64,000 nt of DNA from Candidatus Saccharibacteria bacterium RIFCSPHIGHO2_12_FULL_44_22 (GCA_001790515.1 MGCS01000011.1:1-64000); one strand, 5' to 3'; counted from the stretch's first letter, positions 42,575 to 52,160 are shown. Notes: a model not told the origin generated them from the letters alone. A program made the numbers and translations.

Positions 42575-43435
42575 ATGATTAAAATCAATAGAATATCACC
42601 CCAGAACAATAATTTCACACAGATCATAAATACTATTGCGCTTGTGCCTAGAAAGTTATATTACTTAGGAGAATTACCGACAACTCGGCACCCGACTGTC
42701 GCCATCGTCGGTACACGCAAACCAACACGCTACGGGCAAGAAGTCACCCATCGTTTATCGTACGACCTAGCAAAAAGGGGAGTGGTCATTGTCAGCGGCA
42801 TGGCACTCGGTGTCGATGCAATCGCACATCGTGCTACACTTGAAGCAGGCGGCACAACAATAGCCGTTCAAGCAAATGGATTATCGACACTCTATCCGGC
42901 GACAAATCGACAACTTGGCGAGGACATCATTAAAAGTGGTGGAGCTATAGTCAGTGAGTATGAGCCTGATGTCAGCGCACGCGACTTCCAGTTCTTAGAA
43001 CGCAACCGTATTGTCAGCGGATTATCCGACGCTGTTCTGATTACAGAGGCGGCAGCGCGCAGTGGGACATTAAACACAGCGGCTCATGCACTAGAACAAG
43101 GGCGTGAAGTGTTTATCGTTCCCGGTAATATCACCAGTCCCTTGTCGGCGGGTTGCAATGCGCTTCTCAAGCAAGGTGCAACACCCGTTACCTGTGCCGA
43201 AGATATACTAGAAGTCGTCGCGCCACAGCTCCTGCAAACACAGGCGACGTTAGCACTCGGTGATAATCCATTGCAATCAAAAATTATTACATTACTCAAC
43301 GAAGGTGTTCGAGATGGTGATGAGTTATGTACGCTAAGTGGCGCAGATGCCAGACAATTTGCCGCAGAACTGACAATGATGGAACTAACGGGATTGATCC
43401 GAGCATTGGGCGGCAATCAGTGGACTTTAAAATAA
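42575..43435 (+). CDS. dprA: DNA-processing protein DprA
   Basis: 286 residues from ATG 42575 (an in-frame GTG at 42551 is possible). Rossmann-like DprA core: VAIVGTRKPTRYG, VIVSGMALGVDAIAHRATLEAGG, YEPDVSARDFQFLERNRIVSGLSDAVLITEAAARSG split over the usual region, and VPGNITSPLSAGCN. A C-terminal winged-helix-like part follows. DprA loads RecA on incoming single strands, so natural uptake of DNA is suggested. Confidence 0.93.
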   Translation: MIKINRISPQNNNFTQIINTIALVPRKLYYLGELPTTRHPTVAIVGTRKPTRYGQEVTHRLSYDLAKRGVVIVSGMALGVDAIAHRATLEAGGTTIAVQANGLSTLYPATNRQLGEDIIKSGGAIVSEYEPDVSARDFQFLERNRIVSGLSDAVLITEAAARSGTLNTAAHALEQGREVFIVPGNITSPLSAGCNALLKQGATPVTCAEDILEVVAPQLLQTQATLALGDNPLQSKIITLLNEGVRDGDELCTLSGADARQFAAELTMMELTGLIRALGGNQWTLK

Positions 43436-43444
43436 AGTAGTGTA

Positions 43445-43473
43445 TTGACTTTAATTATATAATATTGTATAAT
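43445..43473 (+). promoter_or_regulatory. Consensus promoter, leaderless spacing
   Basis: TTGACT (43445-43450), 17-nt spacer, TATAAT (43468-43473), then 8 nt to the next ATG. Transcription would begin at or next to the start codon. Confidence 0.8.
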
Positions 43474-43481
43474 GCACATAA

Positions 43482-44216
43482 ATGAGTACACACTCCAGAG
43501 ACATCCAGCATGATCGACTTATGCTCGCGTACGGAACCGCAGATTCGATTAAGTATGGTGGCATATACGAAACTGCACTATATGACCACATCGGGCTTGT
43601 AGATTTCCTCAAAGAAATGGCAGATGATCAGATTAGTTCCAAAGAGGCAAACCGTGTCAACCAGCAAGTAATGCGTACCGAGGTCGGCAAGAGAGCACTA
43701 TACTTAGCAACTGAAAACGTTGTGTACGATACAGACGCAGATTGCTGCGAAGAGTCTGAACCAAGACTCATAAAAGCACTCCAACCTGAAATTATGCAAA
43801 ATCCTGCAACAAAATCACCAATTATTTTTACTTACCATGGCGCACTTGCAGGGGTCTTGAAGCGCTTCGGCGAACGAACGACCTATGGATTAGCCGACCA
43901 TCCAGACAAAGACCTTTACGCAAAAACATTTCATGGATTAACTCGACATAAAAAATTCATTGAATCTCTGCCTCCCTCAGATCATGCATGGGAGGTCGCA
44001 TTAGACACCCCTACACTTCAAATGTTTGACCCTCTGCGATTATCGACTTTTACCGTCCCAATAGAAGAGCGCCAACTGTATCAGCCGATAGATATTGATT
44101 ACCTGCCCGGACTATCTAATGAAGAAATGAACACCACACAGTCCTATACGCACGAAATGATCTATGATCTTGCCGAGGCAGCGCGAAAAAATGCGGTGAC
44201 AGTAAGTCCAGTTTGA
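43482..44216 (+). CDS. Hypothetical 244-residue protein
   Basis: Soluble, mixed protein with no recognised family. MLAYGTADSIKYGGIYETALYDHI at the N-terminus, an acidic CC pair (DTDADCCEESEP), and FTYHGALAGVLKRFGERTTYG in the middle. Strong leaderless promoter and TGA stop. No neighbour in an operon. Function unknown. Confidence 0.7.
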   Translation: MSTHSRDIQHDRLMLAYGTADSIKYGGIYETALYDHIGLVDFLKEMADDQISSKEANRVNQQVMRTEVGKRALYLATENVVYDTDADCCEESEPRLIKALQPEIMQNPATKSPIIFTYHGALAGVLKRFGERTTYGLADHPDKDLYAKTFHGLTRHKKFIESLPPSDHAWEVALDTPTLQMFDPLRLSTFTVPIEERQLYQPIDIDYLPGLSNEEMNTTQSYTHEMIYDLAEAARKNAVTVSPV

Positions 44217-44337
44217 TCTATCATTGACTTATATATAGTAATATGTTAATATGGTATTATTCAGTCTGATCAGGTGTTGATCAGATATCCATCTGTCAGG
44301 CTGTATCGTAGCTTGATAGATCAACCAAGGAGATACA

Positions 44338-44736
44338 ATGATTGCAACACAGTCATTTCGACCGGAAATGTTCGCAATCGGCCAGTTGCGACTGTATCCT
44401 ACATGGAAAGCAGTCGGAGCCAACGCTCTCACGAGCGTGATCAACGACTGCCATTTTGGAGAGGAGGAACTGGAGAAGATTGTCCTGCACGTACCGAACT
44501 TCATGTTCAAGCATGTCAAGCAGGAGGACACCTACGACATGGCGACGCGGCTTCACTGCAGGCTCGACGGCCTCGGGAGGATTATTCGCCATATCGAAGT
44601 CGAGCAACGCCACAATCATGTGGTCGTGACGGTCATCAAAGACTTTGGCATGTCGTGGACCGACACGATCAGCCTAGTCACCGGTAACATCACCTGGTTC
44701 TGCAGCCGCTCCACCTGGGAGCCTCATTACCGCTGA
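44338..44736 (+). CDS. Orphan protein in a self-contained GC-rich cassette
   Basis: 132 residues. Promoter TTGACT (44224-44229), 17 nt, TAATAT (44247-44252); about 80-nt leader with GATC repeats; AAGGAGATACA before the ATG; TGA stop; own terminator. Third codon positions are clearly G/C-richer than in adjacent genes. The protein looks like a compact alpha/beta fold (HVPNFMFKHVKQEDTYDMAT, HVVVTVIKDFGMSW) with no known family. Layout equals that of 31822, so shared origin or expression logic is possible. Confidence 0.7.
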   Translation: MIATQSFRPEMFAIGQLRLYPTWKAVGANALTSVINDCHFGEEELEKIVLHVPNFMFKHVKQEDTYDMATRLHCRLDGLGRIIRHIEVEQRHNHVVVTVIKDFGMSWTDTISLVTGNITWFCSRSTWEPHYR

Positions 44737-44758
44737 CACTCCCTGATCTATCGAGCTC

Positions 44759-44784
44759 TGAGCCACCCGTAAAAAGGTGGCTCA
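44759..44784 (+). terminator. Terminator after the orphan cassette
   Basis: TGAGCCACC (44759-44767) pairs with GGTGGCTCA (44776-44784). The U-run is poor (ACTCATAT), so efficiency is uncertain. Confidence 0.65.
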
Positions 44785-44893
44785 ACTCATATAATGACGC
44801 CAGATCCAGCAGCAATCCTATTGACGCCAATCAATAAGTTGCATACAATCAGCCACTGTGCCATGCTAAATAGACTAGCAAGCGTAAGAATTT

Positions 44894-47302
44894 ATGAGTA
44901 AAAACCTACTAATCGTCGAGTCCCCTGCAAAAGCAAAAACTATCGAGAAATACCTTGGTAGTGATTTTCGCGTACTGTCGAGCGTCGGACATATTCGATC
45001 TATTGTCAAAAAAACAAGCGATGGAACACCGCCGATCGACGTCGCAAACGGGTTCAAGACACAGTACGAAGTCGACCCCGAAAAAACCAAGATCGTCCGC
45101 GAACTTAAAAAAGCAGTCAAAGAAGTAGAGACTGTTTACCTTGCAACCGACCCCGACCGTGAAGGTGAGGCAATTGCGTGGCATTTGTGCGAAGTATTAG
45201 GTCTTGATCCCAAAACAACAAAACGAGTGACGTACCACGAGATCAGCAAAGCTGCGATTGAAGCAGCAATCAAAGAAGCCCATTTAGTCGATATGGATTT
45301 GGTGCAGGCGCAGCAAGCACGCCAAATCCTCGACCGTCTGGTCGGGTTTGAATTATCACCAGTCGTATGGCAAAAAGTACCTGGTGGCAAATCCGCTGGG
45401 CGAGTGCAGTCTCCAGCCGTCCGACTACTGGTCGAGCGTGAACGCGAGATCAATAAATTTGAAGGATCATTCCAATTCAAGGTCACCGCAGAATTTAGCC
45501 ACAATGGTGATACTTTAAAGGCAGAGCTGCCACAGCGATTTGACACCGAACCTGAAGCACAGAAATTCCTGGAAAGTCTTGTTGGTGCGCAATTTAGTGT
45601 GACTGACATTACTACCAGCCCAAGCACACGCAACCCGGCTGCGCCTTTTACGACCAGCACACTACAGCAAGACGCCAACGCCAAATTAGGCTTTGGATCA
45701 AAGGCAACCATGTCGAGCGCGCAAAAACTCTACCAAGAGGGTAAAATTACCTACATGCGTACCGATAGCGTGAATCTATCCGGCCAAGCAATCGCAGCAG
45801 CCGCGGACTACATTAAATCTGCATTTGGCCCACAATACAGCCAAGTTCGGACGTTCAAGACCAAAAGCAATAACGCCCAGGAAGCCCACGAAGCGATCCG
45901 CCCAACAGACATGCGTGCAGAGCGGGGCAGTAGTAACGAGTACGACCAAAAATTATATACGCTCATCCGTAACCGTACGCTTGCCAGTCAAATGGCACCT
46001 GCAAAACTAGAGAAAACGACGGTAACCATCGCCATCAGCACTGGTACACAGGTTTTCGAGGCGAAGGGTGAGGTCATTATCTTTGACGGATTTCTAAAAG
46101 TCTACGGTGGTGGCAAAAAAGATCCAGACATCTTGCCCGCAGTTGCAAACGGAGACACGCTCGACCTTAGTACGGCAACTGCCAAACAAATTTTCGCTCG
46201 ACCACCAGCACGATTCACCGAAGGTTCACTGGTCAAAAAACTCGAAGAACTCGGTATCGGTCGCCCATCTACCTATGCAACGATTATTGGCACCGTCCAA
46301 GCACGTGGCTACGCAGAAAAGGGCGATGGCGAGGGCACTCCACGAGATGTCATTATTCTCAATCTCGAAGGCAATAGCGTTAACCGCGAAGTAGCCCAAG
46401 AAAAAACAGGCGCCGACAAGGGCAAACTCGTCCCAACACCAAGCGGTGAATTGATCAGTGACTTTCTATCAAATCACTTCGACCAAATTGTCGATTACGG
46501 CTTTACTGCCGACGTAGAAGAAGAATTCGATCAGATCGCCACCGGGGCGCTTGCACGCAACACTATGTTAGAGCGTTTTTATAAACCATTCCATATGCTT
46601 ATCACCGAATCAGGCGGTATCGACCGTGCAACGGTAGGACAATCACGCGACGTCGGTATCGACCCCAAATCCGGCAAACCGATCATTGCGCGTTTTGGCC
46701 GCTTTGGTCCGATGCTACAGCTAGGAAGTACTGACAGCGAAGAAAAGCCTCAGTTCGCACCGATGCCAGCACGTACAAAGATCGAATCAATCACGCTTGA
46801 AGAAGCACTCTATGCATTCAAGTTACCACGCGTCGTTGGTCAAACCAAAGAAGGCATCGATATCAAAGCAAATATTGGTCGTTTTGGCCCCTACATACAG
46901 ATCGATAAGTTGTTTGTCAGCATCAAACCGCTCGACCCACACGAAATTACACTCGACCAAGCACTCGAGCTGTACGATGCTAAATTAAAAACCGAGGCAG
47001 AGAAGAACATTAGTGATTTTGGCGATGGCATAAAAGTACTCAACGGCCGCTACGGACCCTATATTACAGATGGCAAGAAAAATGCCAAGATTCCAAAAGA
47101 CGTCGAGCCAAAAGACATTACTCACGACCAAGCCAAAGAATTATTAGCGAATGCCGTTCCAGCCAAAGGTCGCTTCGCCAAAAAGACAACTGCAAAAACA
47201 ATGGCCAAAAAAGCTGCGACGAAAAAGGCAGCAGTAAAGAAAACGGCTGTGAAAAAACCTGCCGCCACAAAGACCGTCACCGCTCGCCGCAAAAAAGCAT
47301 AG
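44894..47302 (+). CDS. topA: DNA topoisomerase I (type IA)
   Basis: 802 residues. TOPRIM at the N-terminus (LLIVESPAKAKTIEKYL, YLATDPDREGEAIAWHL), active Tyr at about 287 in YMRTDSVNLSG, and GRPSTYATIIGTV. Instead of zinc fingers the C-terminus has TopA_C repeats (ARFGRFGPMLQLG, ANIGRFGPYIQID, LNGRYGPYITDG) and ends in a ~45-residue Lys/Ala tail. It relaxes negative supercoils. The repeat-type C-terminus is common in CPR and Actinobacteria. Confidence 0.97.
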   Translation: MSKNLLIVESPAKAKTIEKYLGSDFRVLSSVGHIRSIVKKTSDGTPPIDVANGFKTQYEVDPEKTKIVRELKKAVKEVETVYLATDPDREGEAIAWHLCEVLGLDPKTTKRVTYHEISKAAIEAAIKEAHLVDMDLVQAQQARQILDRLVGFELSPVVWQKVPGGKSAGRVQSPAVRLLVEREREINKFEGSFQFKVTAEFSHNGDTLKAELPQRFDTEPEAQKFLESLVGAQFSVTDITTSPSTRNPAAPFTTSTLQQDANAKLGFGSKATMSSAQKLYQEGKITYMRTDSVNLSGQAIAAAADYIKSAFGPQYSQVRTFKTKSNNAQEAHEAIRPTDMRAERGSSNEYDQKLYTLIRNRTLASQMAPAKLEKTTVTIAISTGTQVFEAKGEVIIFDGFLKVYGGGKKDPDILPAVANGDTLDLSTATAKQIFARPPARFTEGSLVKKLEELGIGRPSTYATIIGTVQARGYAEKGDGEGTPRDVIILNLEGNSVNREVAQEKTGADKGKLVPTPSGELISDFLSNHFDQIVDYGFTADVEEEFDQIATGALARNTMLERFYKPFHMLITESGGIDRATVGQSRDVGIDPKSGKPIIARFGRFGPMLQLGSTDSEEKPQFAPMPARTKIESITLEEALYAFKLPRVVGQTKEGIDIKANIGRFGPYIQIDKLFVSIKPLDPHEITLDQALELYDAKLKTEAEKNISDFGDGIKVLNGRYGPYITDGKKNAKIPKDVEPKDITHDQAKELLANAVPAKGRFAKKTTAKTMAKKAATKKAAVKKTAVKKPAATKTVTARRKKA

Positions 47303-47683
47303 CTATGTAGCACATGCGCAGCTTTCTAGAATAAACGACATTTTGACCCTACAGACTCAATCAGAACTAAAACCCATGACTCGATCTATACCGTGTCATT
47401 TGGCCGTTCTTTCGCGGTGGGTTCCTTTCTTTTCATATAAACACAAACGCTATTGGTAGTGCTATATCACATCTACCGCGCACTGTATATACATAATGAA
47501 ACATAGGGTAGATATAAAAAGCTTCAAAACACTCTTTACTAAACACGTCTATTTCATGATATAATTGACTAAATCTTCAAATTTGAAAAAGTGTTTGACA
47601 TTATGAAAAATATGTTTTATAGTGGATAACAAGATTATAAGAATAAACTAATCTGAGGTGAGGCAGAGAGGACAGTAATTACT
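47303..47683. promoter_or_regulatory. Spacer with strong promoter of the sigma4-HARE gene
   Basis: 380 bp. TTGACA (47595-47600), 17-nt spacer, TATAGT (47618-47623) form a near-consensus promoter. AGTGGATAA follows at once (47621-47629), the reverse of TTATCCACT, one base off a DnaA box. The ~55-nt leader ends with GAGGTGAGG and AGAGAGGA, purine-rich ribosome sites. The first 280 bp show no clear gene. Confidence 0.7.
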
Positions 47684-48739
47684 ATGAGCGACGCTCCCAA
47701 AGCAGAGAAAAGTCTAGAGACAACTTTTGACATCGATGGAACAGTAGAGGCTATCCTAGGCGCTATCGACCAGGAACGTGAACGCGAAATCATTACTCGT
47801 CGTTTTGGTTTATACGACCGCAAAGAAACATTAGAACAAATCGGTGAACTTCTTGGTATTACTCGCGAACGCGTTCGCCAGCTCGAAAAAGCAATTCTTA
47901 TTCGACTAAAGATCGCCAGCGAAGAAGGAAAAATTCCAAACGTTCAAACACTTGAGAAAATCATTGTCCGCGAACTGTCAGAAATGGGCCGACTAGCAAC
48001 AGTTTCGGATCTTACGGATAAATTAACAGAAAAAGCCGACAATCTTAAACGATCTCGTGTCGCATTTATCGCAGAACTTGCGCCACATTTAACTGTTGTG
48101 AACGAAAACGATAATTACCGTTATGCAGTCGGTATTTCTGAATACGGTGATGAAAAAAAGCTTCGTACAGCAATCGACGAAATCGTCAAAACGATTAAAA
48201 AACACGGCGAACCACTAACGATCGATCAGCTTCATGATCAATTGGATTACGAGCACCCATCAATCGTTCGCGCACTTGCCAGCGTCAGTAAACACCTGTC
48301 AAACCTCAAAGACATGTGGGGATTAAATAAATGGCCAACCGTCAATCCAAAGAATATTCGTGATAAAATCTACGTTATCTTGGCAGAAAACGGCAAACCA
48401 CTTCACTTTAGCGAAATTGCAGATGCCATCAAAGATAGTAGCTTTAGTCGCAAAAACGTTACTACACAGGCTATTCACAACGAACTTATCAAGGACAAAC
48501 GATTCGTATTGATCGGTCGCGGTATTTATGCACTCGATAGCTGGGGATACAGCAAAGGAACAGTGGCAGATACGATCGCTGACATTCTTCGCAAATCTAC
48601 AGAGCCACTCCATCGTGACGAAATCGTTAAGCGTGTCCTCAAGAACCGTCAGGTAAAAGAAACAACCATCCTTCTTAACTTGCAAAGCAAGCCACAGTTC
48701 AAACGAGTTGCAAAAGCAACTTACGCACTCGCCGAATAG
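47684..48739 (+). CDS. Sigma-region-4 protein fused to tandem HARE-HTH domains
   Basis: 351 residues. Residues about 20-75 match sigma70 region 4: EREREIITRRFGLYDRKETL, EQIGELLGITRERVRQLEKA, the -35-reading helix-turn-helix. Regions 2 and 3 are absent, so it cannot be a full sigma factor. Further on are two or three HARE-HTH/RpoE-delta-like winged helices (GRLATVSDLTDKLTE, KPLHFSEIADAIKDSSF, GRGIYALDSWGYSKGT, EPLHRDEIVKRVLKNRQ). It probably binds DNA and RNA polymerase as a global regulator. Its strong promoter implies abundant protein. Confidence 0.85.
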   Translation: MSDAPKAEKSLETTFDIDGTVEAILGAIDQEREREIITRRFGLYDRKETLEQIGELLGITRERVRQLEKAILIRLKIASEEGKIPNVQTLEKIIVRELSEMGRLATVSDLTDKLTEKADNLKRSRVAFIAELAPHLTVVNENDNYRYAVGISEYGDEKKLRTAIDEIVKTIKKHGEPLTIDQLHDQLDYEHPSIVRALASVSKHLSNLKDMWGLNKWPTVNPKNIRDKIYVILAENGKPLHFSEIADAIKDSSFSRKNVTTQAIHNELIKDKRFVLIGRGIYALDSWGYSKGTVADTIADILRKSTEPLHRDEIVKRVLKNRQVKETTILLNLQSKPQFKRVAKATYALAE

Positions 48740-48762
48740 GGTAAAGGGGTAGTACTTTCGCT

Positions 48763-48788
48763 AAATACACAGCATATGCTGTGTATTT
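48763..48788 (+). terminator. Terminator after the sigma4-HARE gene
   Basis: A perfect palindrome: AAATACACAGCAT with ATGCTGTGTATTT, followed by GTGTATAATT. Symmetric, so it may act on both strands. Confidence 0.8.
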
Positions 48789-48887
48789 GTGTATAATTGT
48801 AAAATATATGTATTTATGCTATAATTATGATATTAAGCATTACCTTGCATACAGCTACGCAAGGTGCGACAATAAAAAGGTACTATT

Positions 48888-51800
48888 ATGGAAGTCATTT
48901 CCTGGATCATCGGTCTCTTACTCTCCTGGTACGTCTGGCTTCCAGTCGTACTTATTTTGGGCTATTTAACCTATCGCAATTATCGTCGAATTGATGCCGT
49001 CAAAGCAATCGAAAGTACGCTGCTCATCCTCGAGATTCCAAAAGCAAACGACAAGTCTGAAATGGCCGCTGAACAGCTATTTGCCAGTCTTCATGGCATC
49101 TTACGCGACAAAGAAGAACTAAAGATTAACGGTGGCATCCAAGAACACCTCAGCTTTGAAATCGCATCGGTAAACGGCCAAATCAGGTTCTATGTCTGGG
49201 TACCAAAAACACTTCAAAGCTTTATCGAAGGCCAAATTTATGCACAATACCCAACAGTGCAGATTCATGAAGCCGACGAAGACTACGTTGCACACGAACG
49301 GAACCATAGCGTCACCTACACTGGTGAAATTATCCCGACCGACAGTGAATTCCTACCGATTAAAACATTCCAAAATTTCGAAGTCGACCCATTAGCCGGT
49401 ATCACCGGCACCCTCGCAAAATTAGAATCAACCGGTGAAGAAGTTTGGGTGCAAGTGCTTGTCCGTCCGATTCCTGACACATGGCACAAATCAACCGACA
49501 ACTGGATTAACGGTCTGAGGGGTGGTGGTAGCCCACTTGGTTTTCTAACTGACGGCAAAGGGTTTGATGCAAAATGGTTTTTTGGACTACTTGAAGTATT
49601 ATGGAAACCGCCAGAGGCTGGATCGGGTGGCGACGCAAAACCGAAGGAACTATCTGAGCGAACAAAGACACGCATTAGCGAGGCCGAAAAAAAGGCAACA
49701 AAACTTGGGTATCAGGTAAAGATCCGCATTGCATTTCTTGGTGAGAGTACGATCAACGCCAAGCAGCGTATGCAAGCGATTGTCGGTACATTCAAACAGT
49801 ACAACAGCACCAACCTAAACGGATTCAAACTCAGTGGCGCTAGCTTCAAAAGTGAAGACCTAGCAAAATATCGTTCACGCTTGTTTATCGACAGGGGATA
49901 CATCCTCAATATCGAAGAAGTCGCGTCGGTATTTCACTTGCCACATACTAACGTCGAAACACCAAACATCGTGTGGGCAAGCACCAAAACCGCTGAACCA
50001 CCAGCAAAACTACCCGTCATTACAGGCAATAGTGCAATTGATGAAAATATTAGCGCGTTCGGACTGACGAACTTCCGTGGCATCAATCATCAATTTGGCA
50101 TGCTTCGCTACGACAGGTCACGTCACATGTATATCATTGGACAGACCGGTGCTGGTAAATCAGGTACATTGTCGCTCCTGGCGCTGAGTGATATTTTCCA
50201 TGGTCAAGGCTATGCAATCATTGATCCACACGGTGACTTTGCTATCGATAACATGAAATTTATTCCGGCATCACGTGTCAAAGACGTTGTCTACTTTAAC
50301 CCGGCCGACACGGCGTTTCCACTCGGATTCAACCCGCTTGAAGCACCCGATCCTTCGATGAAGAGCAACATCAGCTCTGAAGTAATTGGGGTATTAAAAC
50401 GCATGTTTGGTGAATCATGGGGTCCACGACTTGAATATATCCTTCGCTATACCATTCTGGCGCTACTCGATCGTCCAGAAACAACCATGCTCGACATAAC
50501 ACGCATGCTTACCGACAAAAAATTCCGCAAAGAAACACTGACATACTGTACCGACACAGTCGTTCTGCAGTTTTGGAACATCGAATTTGCCAGCTGGACA
50601 GACAAATTCCAAGCTGAAGCAATCGCACCAGTACTTAACAAAGTAGGTGCTTTTACCGCTAACCCGGTTATTCGTAATATTATCGGGCAGCCCAAATCGA
50701 CATTCAATATCCGTCAAATGATGGATGAGGGGAAGATCCTGATCGTTAATCTGTCGAAAGGCCTGATCGGTGAAGACAATGCCGGTATTCTTGGTTCGTT
50801 CCTGGTCACCAAAATTCAGCTGGCCGCGATGTCCCGATCTGATATTCCAGACATCAAAGATCGTCGCCCATTCTACCTGTATGTGGACGAATTTCAGAAC
50901 TTTGCGACAGATTCATTTGCGACGATTTTATCAGAAGCTCGTAAATATGGCCTTAATTTAACAGTTGCCAATCAGTATATTTCACAGATGAACGAGACTG
51001 TTCGCGATGCTGTGTTTGGTAATGTCGGTACGATGATCACGTTCCGTGTATCGGCCGACGATGCTCCAATCCTGGTAAAGCAGTTTGAACCACAATTCGA
51101 AGCGAATGACTTGCTGCAAATGGCTAATCGTAACTTTGTTATCAATATGGTTATCGGGGGAGAGAAGACGCCCGCATTTAGCGCTCGAACGCTAGAGCTA
51201 CCACCTCCGCAGACAGATAACAGCGCCTACATTATTGAACACACCCGTAAAAACTACAGTCGTCGTCGCGAAGACGTTGAAAAAGAAATTTCAGACGCTA
51301 TTCAACCACCAGCGAACCTCCAAAAGAATCCGCCGAAATCCGTCGCCCAGCAACAGCAATGGCCAGTCAATGCACAGTCGCAAACAGTAACACCTCAACA
51401 GCAAACTACACCTCACATTCAAAAACCCGCGACAGCACCGCCACTGTCAGCTCAGAACACGCCAGAGCAGGGGAGTCAACACTCTCATCAGCAGCCAGAT
51501 CAGCAACACGGCAGCGCCCAGCAGGCTCAACAACCTCCAGCGCTCAATCCTGATGGCACACCTGTCAAAAAGAAGCGTACTCGTAGCCGCAAGAAAAAGA
51601 ACCCGGCAAATGGCACGCCAGCAGGTGAGGGGCAGCAACCTCAAGCGTCCGCCGCTCCTCAACAGCAACAATCCAGTCTTCATGTCGCCCCTACTAACAA
51701 TCAAGCGCAGTCCGTAGCAGCGGTGCCACAACATAACAGCGTTACTCCTCAGCAGCAACCAGCTTCAGCACCAATACAGCACGCCAAGCCACAATCACAA

Positions 51801-51959
51801 CATGACCCAACAAAGGTATCAGTTCCACACACGCCGCCACAAACAGCTCAACGATCAGCCACCACTCCAAGGCAACACATACAATCGCCAAAGGAATCAC
51901 ATACACAGCCTACGCCAAAGCAGCAGCCACAGGATGATGGTGTCCTCCGACTTCGATAA
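48888..51959 (+). CDS. Second VirD4/TraG-like ATPase with Pro/Gln-rich C-terminal tail
   Basis: 1023 residues: N-terminal helix (about 8-28), a ~380-residue domain, then the motor with Walker A GQTGAGKSG at 418-426, YAIIDPHGDFA, FNPADTAFPLGFNPLE and Walker B region FYLYVDEFQNFA. From about residue 805 the tail is low-complexity Pro/Gln with a basic KKKRTRSRKKK patch. Core layout equals the T4SS ATPase at 1721, with matching segments such as RVKDVVYFNP. It stands alone, outside the T4SS operon, so it may bring a different substrate to the same channel. Confidence 0.9.
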   Translation: MEVISWIIGLLLSWYVWLPVVLILGYLTYRNYRRIDAVKAIESTLLILEIPKANDKSEMAAEQLFASLHGILRDKEELKINGGIQEHLSFEIASVNGQIRFYVWVPKTLQSFIEGQIYAQYPTVQIHEADEDYVAHERNHSVTYTGEIIPTDSEFLPIKTFQNFEVDPLAGITGTLAKLESTGEEVWVQVLVRPIPDTWHKSTDNWINGLRGGGSPLGFLTDGKGFDAKWFFGLLEVLWKPPEAGSGGDAKPKELSERTKTRISEAEKKATKLGYQVKIRIAFLGESTINAKQRMQAIVGTFKQYNSTNLNGFKLSGASFKSEDLAKYRSRLFIDRGYILNIEEVASVFHLPHTNVETPNIVWASTKTAEPPAKLPVITGNSAIDENISAFGLTNFRGINHQFGMLRYDRSRHMYIIGQTGAGKSGTLSLLALSDIFHGQGYAIIDPHGDFAIDNMKFIPASRVKDVVYFNPADTAFPLGFNPLEAPDPSMKSNISSEVIGVLKRMFGESWGPRLEYILRYTILALLDRPETTMLDITRMLTDKKFRKETLTYCTDTVVLQFWNIEFASWTDKFQAEAIAPVLNKVGAFTANPVIRNIIGQPKSTFNIRQMMDEGKILIVNLSKGLIGEDNAGILGSFLVTKIQLAAMSRSDIPDIKDRRPFYLYVDEFQNFATDSFATILSEARKYGLNLTVANQYISQMNETVRDAVFGNVGTMITFRVSADDAPILVKQFEPQFEANDLLQMANRNFVINMVIGGEKTPAFSARTLELPPPQTDNSAYIIEHTRKNYSRRREDVEKEISDAIQPPANLQKNPPKSVAQQQQWPVNAQSQTVTPQQQTTPHIQKPATAPPLSAQNTPEQGSQHSHQQPDQQHGSAQQAQQPPALNPDGTPVKKKRTRSRKKKNPANGTPAGEGQQPQASAAPQQQQSSLHVAPTNNQAQSVAAVPQHNSVTPQQQPASAPIQHAKPQSQHDPTKVSVPHTPPQTAQRSATTPRQHIQSPKESHTQPTPKQQPQDDGVLRLR

Positions 51960-52160
51960 AAAATCCACCCAAAAGCAAGATACATCGCAGCGGAATTTGC
52001 AGAGATCAATAAACAAGGCGAGATCATTGACGAAATAGGTTCGCCAGACACTTTTAAGTTAAAACCTCTAAAGGGTTTATGGAACAAAAATAGAACATAC
52101 TGGTATAAATTCTATGAGCAATATTTCATTGAACCAAGCGGCAACATAGTACGAAACTAG
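51960..52160 (+). pseudogene. Coding remnant directly after the VirD4-like gene
   Basis: Right after the TAA at 51957-51959, and in the same frame, 66 codons read as good protein: ARYIAAEFAEINKQGEIID, then GLWNKNRTYWYKFYEQYF and EPSGNIVRN, ending at TAG 52158-52160. No ATG, GTG or TTG lies at its front. It looks like the end of another gene whose beginning is lost. Unlike the low-complexity tail before the stop, it is a folded-type sequence. No family recognised. Confidence 0.5.

Noticed and set aside
45136-45711. 191-codon minus-strand frame opposite topA
   Set aside because: Lies entirely antisense to the conserved topoisomerase domain; composition typical of a shadow frame.
51957-51959. 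Programmed readthrough of the VirD4-like TAA stop
   Set aside because: TAA is the least leaky stop, no recoding signal is seen, and the sequence character changes abruptly at the stop.
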